From positions 4,273 to 68,272 of the forward strand of contig CAVEQS010000008.1 of the NCBI GenBank assembly GCA_963618015.1: DNA of 64,000 nt, given 5' to 3'. A program made the position numbers and the translations under genes. The notes under the pieces were generated by a model that saw nothing but the letters and a program-made list of their open reading frames with translations, was not told the origin of the DNA and did no database searches. Shown here one piece after another: positions 42,079-50,900 of the stretch; within the stretch, counting starts at the first letter, position 1, and each line of letters opens with the position of its first letter. The stretch comes from Apopatocola sp963618015 (GTDB taxonomy: Bacteria > Bacillota > Clostridia > Oscillospirales > Oscillospiraceae).

Positions 42079-44032
42079 GCTCTGTGTATTTGCCGGGACG
42101 ACCGAGGGACGCGAGATCGCCGAATTTCTCGCCGCGCAGGACGCGGATGTGACCGTGTGCGTGGCCACGGAATACGGCGAAACGCTGCTGCCGCAGGGGG
42201 AGAATCTGCACATCTCCGCGCGGCCTCTGCCGCGCGAGGAGATGAAAGAGCTCTTCCGGCGGGAGAGCTACGATCTCGTCATCGACGCGACGCACCCTTA
42301 CGCCAAACGCATCACCGAGAGCGTCGCAGAGAATTGCGCTGCCACGGATACGGAATACCTCCGGCTCCTCCGGCCCGATACGGCGCTGCCGGAAAACGCC
42401 GTTTTCGTCGAGGATGCCGCCGCGGCGGCGGAATATCTCGATCGCGTGGACGGGAACATCCTGCTCACGACCGGCAGCAAGGAGCTGCGCGCCTTTGCCG
42501 CGCTGCGCGATTTTTCCGAGCGCGTCTATGCCCGCGTGCTGCCGATGGAGGATTCCCTCCGGCTCTGCCGTGAGGCGGGGGTGCAGCCGTCGCACATTCT
42601 CGCGATGCAGGGACCGTTCTCGAAAGAGCTCAACGCCGCCATGCTCCGGAGCACCGGCGCGGCGTACATGGTAACAAAGGCCTCCGGCAGCGCCGGAGGA
42701 TTGGAGGAAAAGCTCGCCGCCGCCGCGGAGACCGGCGCAGTGCCGGTCATCCTTGGCCGCCCGGCACAGCGCGAAGGACTCGATACAGCGGAGACGATCG
42801 CGCTGCTCTGCCGCCGGTTCGGCTTTCACGCGCGGCCAAACGTCGCCATTGTGGGGCTTGGCCCCGGCAGCCGCGCCGCACTCACCGGCGAGGCGCGCGA
42901 GGCGCTCTCCCGCGCCGGGTGTCTTGTTGGCGCGGCACGGATGATCGAGGCCGCGGCGGCGCCCGGCCAGGCGACGCACGCCGCCATTGCGCCGGAGGAT
43001 ATCCGCGATTATATTCTCGCGCACCCGGAATACGGCTCGTTCGCGGTCGTGATGTCCGGCGATACCGGCTTTTTCAGCGGCACGAGAAAGCTTCTGCCGC
43101 TGCTCACCGGCTGCCGCGTTACGGTTTTGCCGGGGGTGAGCTCGCTCTCCTACCTCTGCGCGAAGCTCGGCACATCCTACGAGGACGTGCTCCCCGTCAC
43201 GCTCCATGGCCGGAGCGAGCCGGTCTTGCTCCCGCTCGCGCAGGGACGGCGCTGCTTTGTGCTCGTCGGCGGCGAGAACGGCATGGGAAAGCTCTGCCGC
43301 ACGCTCACGGAAAACGGCATGGGCGCGGCGCGCGTTTCGGTTGGCGAGCGCTTGAGCTACCCGGACGAGGCTATTACCACCGGCACGGCGGCGGAGCTTT
43401 CGGAAAAGCATTTTGAAAGTCTCGCCGTGGCGCTCATCGAATATTCGGGCGAAGCGCTGCCCATTACGGCGGGGCTGCCGGACGAGGCGTTTTCGCGCGC
43501 CGAGACCGTGCCGATGACGAAGAGCGAAATTCGCGCCGTGAGTCTTTCCAAGCTCGCGCCGCGTGAGGACTCGATCGTCTGGGACGTCGGCGCGGGTACA
43601 GGCAGCGTCACGATCGAGGCGGCGCTCGCCGCCCGGCGGGGGCGCGTATACGCCGTGGAGCAAAAGGACGCCGCCTGCGATATCCTGCGCGAAAACCTCC
43701 GCCGGTTCCACACCGACAACGTGGAGCTTGTCTCCGGCACCGCACCGGAGGCATGTGCCGGCCTCCCCACGCCGACGCATGCCTTTCTCGGCGGGACGAG
43801 CGGCCATATGAAAGAGATCATTGCACTGCTCCGGGAGAAAAATCCGCAGGTGCGCATCGTTGCCACGGCGGTGACGCTTGAATCCGTTGCGGAGCTCACC
43901 GAGTGCGTGAAGGCGTTTCCGTTTCGCGAAACGGAGGCGGTGTCCATCACCGCCGCGCGCAGCCGGAAGGCGGGCACGTACCATCTGATGACCGGACAGA
44001 ACCCGGTATACATTTTTACCATGCAGGGGTGA
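42071..44032 (+). CDS. CbiJ-CbiE-CbiT trifunctional fusion
   Basis: 653 residues with three enzymes in one chain. CbiJ precorrin-6A reductase (about 1-250; VFAGTTEGREIAEFLAAQ, DATHPYAKRITE), CbiE C5-methyltransferase (about 256-455; VAIVGLGPGSRAALTGEA, VMSGDTGFFSGT, PGVSSLSYLCAKLGTSYED), and CbiT C15-methyltransferase/decarboxylase (about 462-650; VWDVGAGTGSVTIEAALAA, AFLGGTSGHMKEI). CbiE-CbiT fusion (CobL) is well known; adding CbiJ at the front puts three consecutive steps on one polypeptide. No frameshift is seen. Confidence 0.9.
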   Translation: MPKLCVFAGTTEGREIAEFLAAQDADVTVCVATEYGETLLPQGENLHISARPLPREEMKELFRRESYDLVIDATHPYAKRITESVAENCAATDTEYLRLLRPDTALPENAVFVEDAAAAAEYLDRVDGNILLTTGSKELRAFAALRDFSERVYARVLPMEDSLRLCREAGVQPSHILAMQGPFSKELNAAMLRSTGAAYMVTKASGSAGGLEEKLAAAAETGAVPVILGRPAQREGLDTAETIALLCRRFGFHARPNVAIVGLGPGSRAALTGEAREALSRAGCLVGAARMIEAAAAPGQATHAAIAPEDIRDYILAHPEYGSFAVVMSGDTGFFSGTRKLLPLLTGCRVTVLPGVSSLSYLCAKLGTSYEDVLPVTLHGRSEPVLLPLAQGRRCFVLVGGENGMGKLCRTLTENGMGAARVSVGERLSYPDEAITTGTAAELSEKHFESLAVALIEYSGEALPITAGLPDEAFSRAETVPMTKSEIRAVSLSKLAPREDSIVWDVGAGTGSVTIEAALAARRGRVYAVEQKDAACDILRENLRRFHTDNVELVSGTAPEACAGLPTPTHAFLGGTSGHMKEIIALLREKNPQVRIVATAVTLESVAELTECVKAFPFRETEAVSITAARSRKAGTYHLMTGQNPVYIFTMQG

Positions 44033-44039
44033 AGAGCAA

Positions 44040-44999
44040 ATGTACCATCTGATCGCGCTGCTGCTCGGCTTTTTCATCGATCTTCTGCTCGGCGACCCGC
44101 ACAGCATCCCGCACCCGGTCGTGTGGATCGGGAAGCTGATCACGGCTGTGGAGAAGTTTGTGCGGCGCATATTTCCCAAAACCGTCCGCGGCGAGAATGT
44201 CGCAGGGGGCGTTCTGTGGCTCATCGTGGCGGGAATTTCCACCGCCGTTCCGGCGCTTTTGCTGTACGCGGCGTACCGCATCCATCCGGCGGCGGGGCTC
44301 GTGCTCGAGAGCATTATGTGCTGGCAGATCCTCGCGACGAAGTCCCTCCGGGATGAGAGCATGAAGGTCTATGCCGCGCTGAAAAAGGGCGTGCCGGAGG
44401 AGTACCGCCGTGCCGTTTCGATGATCGTCGGGCGCGACACCGCCGAACTGGACGATCTCGCGGTCACCCGCGCCGCGGTGGAGACCGTGGCGGAGAACGC
44501 CTCCGACGGCGTCATCGCGCCGATGCTCTTTCTCGCACTCGGCGGCGCGCCGCTCGGCTTTTTCTACAAGGCCGCGAACACCATGGACTCCATGCTCGGC
44601 TACGTGGAGATGCCGTATAAGAACATCGGCCTTGTCCCGGCAAAAATGGACGACGTGTTGAACTACATCCCCGCGCGGCTCTCCGCACTTTTGATGCTCG
44701 CCGCGGGCGCGCTGCTGCGGCTCGATGCGAAAAACGGCTGGAAAATCTGGCGGCGCGACCGGCGCAACCACGCAAGCCCCAACTCCGCGCAGACGGAGTC
44801 GGTGTGCGCGGGGCTGCTCGGCGTGCGTCTCGCGGGCGACGCTTACTACCACGGCGAGCTGCACAAAAAGCCGTACATCGGCGATGCGCGGCGCGAGATC
44901 GAATACGAGGACATCCCCCGCGCCGGTCGGCTGCTTTACGCCACGGCGGCACTGTCGCTGCTCCTGTTCGGGGGAATAAAATTTCTTCTGTTGAGGTGA
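44040..44999 (+). CDS. cbiB: Adenosylcobinamide-phosphate synthase
   Basis: 319-residue membrane protein with about 5 helices. LLLGFFIDLLLGDPHSIPHPVVWIGKLI, MIVGRDTAELDD, TVAENASDGVIAPMLFLALGG and DRRNHASPNSAQTE are CbiB signatures. Attaches aminopropanol phosphate to cobyric acid. Followed 4 bases later by the cobD-like gene, which makes that substrate. Confidence 0.94.
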   Translation: MYHLIALLLGFFIDLLLGDPHSIPHPVVWIGKLITAVEKFVRRIFPKTVRGENVAGGVLWLIVAGISTAVPALLLYAAYRIHPAAGLVLESIMCWQILATKSLRDESMKVYAALKKGVPEEYRRAVSMIVGRDTAELDDLAVTRAAVETVAENASDGVIAPMLFLALGGAPLGFFYKAANTMDSMLGYVEMPYKNIGLVPAKMDDVLNYIPARLSALLMLAAGALLRLDAKNGWKIWRRDRRNHASPNSAQTESVCAGLLGVRLAGDAYYHGELHKKPYIGDARREIEYEDIPRAGRLLYATAALSLLLFGGIKFLLLR

Positions 45000-45003
45000 A
45001 ATC

Positions 45004-46047
45004 ATGCTGTACGACACGAAAAATCCGCACGGCGGAGACGTTTACGCCGGGAACATCCGGCTCGACTTTTCCGCTAACATCAACCCGCACGGCATGCCGG
45101 AGGGCGTGCGCGAGGCGATCGGCCGCGCGCTGGACCGTGCGGATCGCTACCCCGACCCCTACTGCCGCGCGCTGCGCGCGGCGATCGCAAAGGCCGAGAG
45201 CGTGCCGGAAGACTATGTCATCTGCGGCAACGGCGCGTCGGAACTGATCTACACCTTTGCCGATGCCTTCCGCCCGAGCTCCGCGGCGGAGCTCGCGCCG
45301 ACGTTTTCGGAGTATGCGCACGCCGTGGCGCGCCGCGGCTGCGATATGGCACGCTACACGTTTTCGGAGGAGAAGGGCTTCGTGCCGGACGCCGGGATCC
45401 TCGGCTTCCTTCGCGAGACGAGACCGGCGGTGTTCTTCCTCTGCAACCCGAACAACCCCACCGGGCGGCTCGCCGAGCCTCAGCTGATCGAGCAGATCCT
45501 TGCCGTGTGCGAGGAGCAGGGGACGTTCGTTTTCGCGGACGAGTGCTTTCTGGATCTCACGGACGGCGGCGAGAGCCTGAAGCCGTATCTCGCGCGGTAT
45601 CCGCAGCTCTTCATTCTCAAGGCGTTCACGAAAAGCTACGGCATGGCGGGCGTCCGCCTCGGCTACGGCCTCTGTGCCGATGCGGACATACTGCGCGACA
45701 TGGCCTCCGCCGCGCCGCCGTGGAACGTATCCACGCTTGCGCAGGCGGCGGGCGAGGCGGCGCTGCGGGAGACGGGATTTCTGGAAACGACCCGCGCGCT
45801 TATCAAAACGGAACGCGCCTGGCTGGCCGGGGCGCTCGCGGCGTCCGGCTGCCGCGTGATCCCCTCGGACGCCAATTACCTGCTCTTTCAGGCCGCGCCG
45901 GGACTTTCCGATGCGCTGCGCGAAAAGGGCGTGCTGATCCGAAACTGCGATAATTACGAAGGGCTCTCCGCCGGGTGGTACCGCGTTGCGGTGCGCACGC
46001 ATGCGGAGAACGAGGCCCTGATCCAGACCATCCGGGAGATCGAATAA
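45004..46047 (+). CDS. cobD: CobD-like threonine-phosphate decarboxylase (aminotransferase fold)
   Basis: 347 residues. PLP fold-type I enzyme of the histidinol-phosphate aminotransferase-like group: GGDVYAGNIRLDFSANINPHG, FLCNPNNPTGRL, FADECFLDL and FILKAFTKSYGMAGVRLGYG with the Schiff-base Lys. In this setting it is expected to make (R)-1-amino-2-propanol phosphate. The TAA shares a base with the cbiP ATG (TAATG). Confidence 0.88.
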   Translation: MLYDTKNPHGGDVYAGNIRLDFSANINPHGMPEGVREAIGRALDRADRYPDPYCRALRAAIAKAESVPEDYVICGNGASELIYTFADAFRPSSAAELAPTFSEYAHAVARRGCDMARYTFSEEKGFVPDAGILGFLRETRPAVFFLCNPNNPTGRLAEPQLIEQILAVCEEQGTFVFADECFLDLTDGGESLKPYLARYPQLFILKAFTKSYGMAGVRLGYGLCADADILRDMASAAPPWNVSTLAQAAGEAALRETGFLETTRALIKTERAWLAGALAASGCRVIPSDANYLLFQAAPGLSDALREKGVLIRNCDNYEGLSAGWYRVAVRTHAENEALIQTIREIE

Positions 46048-47510
46048 TGGCGAAAAACATCATGATCCAGGGCACGATGTCCAACGCAGGCAAGAGCATC
46101 CTCTGCGCCGGGCTGTGCCGCATTTTCCACCAGGACGGCTACCGCGTTGCGCCGTTCAAAAGCCAGAACATGGCGCTCAACTCCTTCATCACCGCCGCGG
46201 GCGGCGAGATGGGGCGCGCGCAGGTCGTGCAGGCGGAGGCTGCGGGCATTGCCCCCGACGTGCGCATGAACCCCATTTTGCTCAAGCCGACGACCGACGT
46301 CGGCAGCCAGGTGATCGTAAACGGCGTTGTGCAGGGCAACATGCACGCGATGGAGTATTACCGCCGCAAGCGTGAGTACATTCCCGCGGTGATGGAGGCG
46401 TATAACTCGCTCGCTGCGGAATATGACATCATCGTCATCGAGGGCGCGGGCAGCCCGGCGGAGATCAATCTCAAGCAGGAAGACATTGTGAACATGGGTC
46501 TTGCAAAGCTCGTGGACGCGCCGGTGCTCCTCGTCGGCGATATTGACCGCGGCGGCGTATTCGCGCAGCTCTACGGCACCGTGGCGCTGCTCGAGCCGGA
46601 CGAGCGCGCGCGCATCCGCGGCACGATCGTCAACAAGTTCCGCGGCGATAAGAAGATCCTCGAGCCCGGCCTCAAAACGCTCGAGGAGCTGTGCGGCGTG
46701 CCGGTGGCGGGCGTTGTGCCGTATGTGCATCTGGATATCGACGACGAGGACAGTCTCTCCACGCGCTTTTCGCGCGGCGGCGAGCGCCGGGCGATCGATG
46801 TTGCCGTTATCCGTCTGCCGCGTATCTCCAACTTCACGGATATGAGCCCGCTGGAGCGGTACGAAAACGTGTCCGTGCGCTACATTGAGCGCGCCGCGGA
46901 GCTCGGAGCGGCGGACATGATCGTCCTGCCCGGCACGAAGAGCACGATCGCCGATCTCAAATGGCTGCGCGAGAGCGGGCTGGAAGCGGCCATATTGAAG
47001 GCCGCGGCCGCCGGGACGCTTGTTTTCGGCATCTGCGGCGGGTATCAGATGCTCGGCCGGAGCGTGTCCGATCCCGACAGGGTCGAGGCCGCGGGCATCA
47101 CGGACATTGCCGGCATGGGTCTGCTCGACATGGACACCGTATTCGAGGGCGAAAAGGTGCAGACACAGACGCGCGGCGTATTCTCCGGCGTGGAAGGGGA
47201 GCTCTCCTGCCTGAACGGCCTTTCCTATGAAGGATATGAAATTCATATGGGACGAAGCCGCGCGGCGCGAAGCGCCGTCACCGGCGGCGGGAACGTGTAC
47301 GGAAGCTACATCCATGGCATCTTCGATGCCCCCGGCGTTGCGGACGCCGTGCTCGGCGCGCTCTGCCGGAAAAAGGGGCTGAGCCCTGAGATTCTCGGTA
47401 GTTTTGACCCCGCGGCGTACCGGGAGGAGCAGTACGACAAGCTCGCCGAGGTCGTCCGCGAGGGGCTGGATATGGAGCTTGTGTACAAGATCCTTGACCG
47501 CCGGGACTGA
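46047..47510 (+). CDS. cbiP: Cobyric acid synthase
   Basis: 487 residues from ATG 46047. P-loop region MIQGTMSNAGKSILCAGLCRIF, SQNMALNSF, ILLKPTTDVGSQVIVNG, EGAGSPAEINL, and a C-terminal amidotransferase domain with FGICGGYQMLG (Cys) and GSYIHGIFD (His). Adds amides at b, d, e and g. Last gene of the synthesis cluster. No clear terminator hairpin follows. Confidence 0.95.
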   Translation: MAKNIMIQGTMSNAGKSILCAGLCRIFHQDGYRVAPFKSQNMALNSFITAAGGEMGRAQVVQAEAAGIAPDVRMNPILLKPTTDVGSQVIVNGVVQGNMHAMEYYRRKREYIPAVMEAYNSLAAEYDIIVIEGAGSPAEINLKQEDIVNMGLAKLVDAPVLLVGDIDRGGVFAQLYGTVALLEPDERARIRGTIVNKFRGDKKILEPGLKTLEELCGVPVAGVVPYVHLDIDDEDSLSTRFSRGGERRAIDVAVIRLPRISNFTDMSPLERYENVSVRYIERAAELGAADMIVLPGTKSTIADLKWLRESGLEAAILKAAAAGTLVFGICGGYQMLGRSVSDPDRVEAAGITDIAGMGLLDMDTVFEGEKVQTQTRGVFSGVEGELSCLNGLSYEGYEIHMGRSRAARSAVTGGGNVYGSYIHGIFDAPGVADAVLGALCRKKGLSPEILGSFDPAAYREEQYDKLAEVVREGLDMELVYKILDRRD

Positions 47511-47556
47511 GACGCCGATCCCTGTCGTTTTTTCGGAAATTCTGCGGGAATATATA

Positions 47557-47585
47557 TTGCAAAGCTATCAGGTATATGCTATATT
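47557..47585 (+). promoter_or_regulatory. Promoter of the corrinoid uptake unit
   Basis: -35 TTGCAA (47557-47562), 17-base spacer, -10 TATATT (47580-47585), about 35 bases before the riboswitch fold begins. Confidence 0.6.
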
Positions 47586-47617
47586 TGCTATACATGGATG
47601 AATCTCCCGTAAAATTG

Positions 47618-47758
47618 AATAGAACCATTCGGATGAAGGAACCGTGTGCAAATCACGGACTGTAACGGCAACTGTAACGCGGAGCGAACCCATCATGCCA
47701 CTGGGAGACCGGGAAGGCGGGCGAGCGAGGAAACGAAGTCAGGATATTTCACCGGATG
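47618..47758 (+). promoter_or_regulatory. Cobalamin (B12) riboswitch
   Basis: All main consensus boxes occur in order: GGAACCGTGTG..AATCACGG (47638-47658), GGCAACTGTAACGC (47667-47680), the B12 box GCCACTGGGAGACCGGGAAG (47698-47717), then GAAGTCAGGA (47736-47745). It sits in the 429-base gap before the giant surface protein gene and is followed by a terminator, so B12 is expected to switch the unit off. Confidence 0.92.
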
Positions 47759-47835
47759 AAGCACCGTTTTCCGGCAGCTTTGCCGGGAAATCGGTATGTT
47801 TCCGATTAAAACGCTTACATATTCTGAGAACACCG

Positions 47836-47872
47836 TCAGAGCAGCTTTTTGGCTGCTCTGATTTTGTTTTTC
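47836..47872 (+). terminator. Riboswitch-controlled intrinsic terminator
   Basis: Stem TCAGAGCAGC / GCTGCTCTGA with a 6-base loop, then TTTTGTTTTT. It lies between the riboswitch and the first gene, so it is the likely expression platform for premature termination. Confidence 0.85.
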
Positions 47873-47939
47873 CGGGAGTGGCGTCGGCTGGAACCGTTTT
47901 GCGAGATTTTCCATGAAGATATTTTAGGAGGGCATGGAT

Positions 47940-50900
47940 ATGCACAGGAAAATGTCCAGAATCGTTGTGCTGCTGCTCGTGATCTGCCTGACGCTGGGGA
48001 ACGTCGTTCCCGTTCTGGCGGTGGACGACAGCGACAGCACGACTACCGTGACGGCTACCGCGGAGGTCTCTCCCTCGGCGGAGGCGGAAGAGTCCGCAGC
48101 CCCGACGTCTACTCCCTCGGCGACGGCCGAGACAAAGGAAACGCCCGCGGCCGCGCCGACCCCCACGGCAAAGACGGAGACGACCGCTTCGCCGGAGACC
48201 GCGGAGACGACTGCGACGCCCACGGCGGCGCCGTCCGCGACCACGGAGACAAGCGCTTCGCCGGAGGCTTCGGCGACCGCGACGGCAACAGCGGAAACGA
48301 CCGAAGAGCCTGCCAAGGTCACCTTTGTGCCGACGGCCTATGGAGCCGCGCCGGTGGACGAGAAGGTATTCACCAATTCCAACAAAATTACGTCATCCGT
48401 CAAGGATTTTGCACTTGACTGGGCGACGTCTACCTCGATGATCTCTGGCGGCAAGCTTTATCTTACGCTCAGCCTGAACCCTGATGCAGACGGGAGCTTC
48501 CCTTATACCTATCTTTATCTCGGCGATAAAGACGATCTGGACAAGGTTCTGGAAGAGGGCGGCGAGCTGGACGTTGTAGCTGCCGGTGAGAGCAATGGAA
48601 AGCAGACTTTCCACTTTGTGACGAATAAAGGACTGATCGGAGAACAGAAAGAGGCTACGCTTGTCGTATATGCTCTGAAGGCTGACGGCTCTGCCGCAGA
48701 GGTCACGATCACCTTCACTACCAAGACTATGCCGGTGAACAACACCGTTACCGAGGTCACGTATCCTGCCGCACCGGCGACAGAAGAAGAAATGGCCGTA
48801 AAGGGCGATGAGGGAATGTATGTCTATCAGCTGAAAGACCCTTCGACGCCCTACTCGATGTTCAAGGTTCTCAAGGCCACGGCGATCAAGGTTAACGGCA
48901 CCATCTACGCAACGATCTACGTGAGCCCTCGATATGCGTATGTGGGCTTTGCGTCCAAGACCGTGCTTGATAACGGCGGCGAGGTCTCCGCAACAAAGGG
49001 CACAACGGTAGTATTGGAGGATGGCACGGAAACACGGATGTATCATCTCAGTTTCCCGGCCAACAGCGTTGAAGGCAACGCCAAGGAACTCTGCCTTATC
49101 AAAGATACCTATACCACAACCAACTCAAACTGGAATTCCTCCCCGGTGTACCTTAAAGTTCCCGACTCCATCCCGGAAGGAACGGTCGAGCCGGTTTTCA
49201 CGCCGGTGGATCATCCCGCTGCGCCGGTGGCCGAGAAAGTTCCGAGCAACAAGATCTCTGCTACCACCAAGGCGACGGTTGGCAATGTCGCTTTCAAACT
49301 TGACGGCAACAATACCACGGCGATGATCTCTGGCGGCAAGCTCTATCTCACGCTCAGCGCGAGCACCGACGCGGATTATCTCTATCTCGGCACCGAGGAC
49401 GAACTGAAGAAGGTGCTGGAAGAGGGCGGCAAGCTGGATGTTGTGGCTGCCGGTGAGAGCGACGGAAAGCAGACGTTCCATTTCGTGACCGACAAGGGAG
49501 AAATCGGAACAAATACCAAGGTTACGCTTACCGTGTACGCTTTGAAGGCGGACGGAACCTATACGACAGTCACTCTCAAATTCTCCAAACTGCCGGTGAA
49601 CAACACCGTTACCGCGGTTACATATCCTGCCGCGCCGAACGCGGAAGGAGAGCTCGCGATAGAGGGCATGAAGGTCTACACCGATGCAGCAGGCACCACG
49701 CCCGCTTCCATGTTCAATGTCGACAGCGCCACGGCGGTTAAGGTCGACGGCACGATATATGCGACAATCTATGTAACGAAGACCAACGCGAAAGGCTTTA
49801 CCTACAGCTATTTCGGCATCGGCTCCAAGACCCGGCTTGACAACGGCGGTGAGGTTTCCGCCACGGCGGCCGGACTGACGGACGATGATGAACCGCGGCA
49901 GATTTATCACTTTACGCTGAACGAGGCGCAGGTGGATGCAAACGGCCTTGTGGAGATCTGCATCATCAAGAGCGACTACACCACGACCAACGGTTGGAAC
50001 ACCAACCCTTATTATCTCAAGGTTCCCGCGGACATTCAGGAAAGAGTCGCTGTGCCCATCCCGGATGCGGTGAGCTATGACGCTGCGCCCGTTGAGGAGA
50101 AGAAGCTTTCCGGTCTGACGGCCACGATGCAGAACGAGACCGCGTCTCTCTTCGACATCGCCTCCGTTACGGCGATCCGCTATGGCGACATCACCCATTT
50201 CACGTTCACGGTGAATTCCGTTGACGGAGCCTTCCCTTATTCCTGCCTCTATCTCGACAACGAGACGGCGCTGAAGGCCGCGCTCGAGCAGGGCGGCAAA
50301 TACCCGGTCGTGAAGGCCACCGAGGAAAACGGACAGCAGTTCTACCACTTCACGCTGCCCTCTTCCGCAGTAGGAACGAGCGTTTCTGTATGCGCCGTGA
50401 AGGAGGACAACACCTATGAGCCGCTGACGCTTGCCATTCCGGCAAAGGTCACCGCCGGTACGAAGCCGGTGTGGGTGGATTACGACGCCGCTCCGGCGAA
50501 AGAAGCGGACATGAAGGACAAGATGCTTGTTTCCTATCAGGGGAAAAGCGACCCCTATTCCATGTTCGTTCCCATCGAAGGTACGACGGCGCTCAAGGTC
50601 GATGACCTTCTCTACATTACCATCCAGACAAAGGCCAATAACGCGCGAGGCGAATACATTTATCCCTATCTGCGGTTTGACACACGGGCAAATACGAAGG
50701 ATCATCTCGATAATGTGGGCGGCGAACTGAGCGTCGTTTACGGCGAGAATGGACTCTATCATTTCACGCTTCCTCTGAGCCAGCTCACCGAGGTCAAAGA
50801 CAGCGAAACGGGCAAAACGGTGGAATACCGCGTTCCGATCTGCCTGCTGAAAGACACGCTGCAAATCAACGGCAGTGAGCTGGAGCTCATTATTTCCGCG

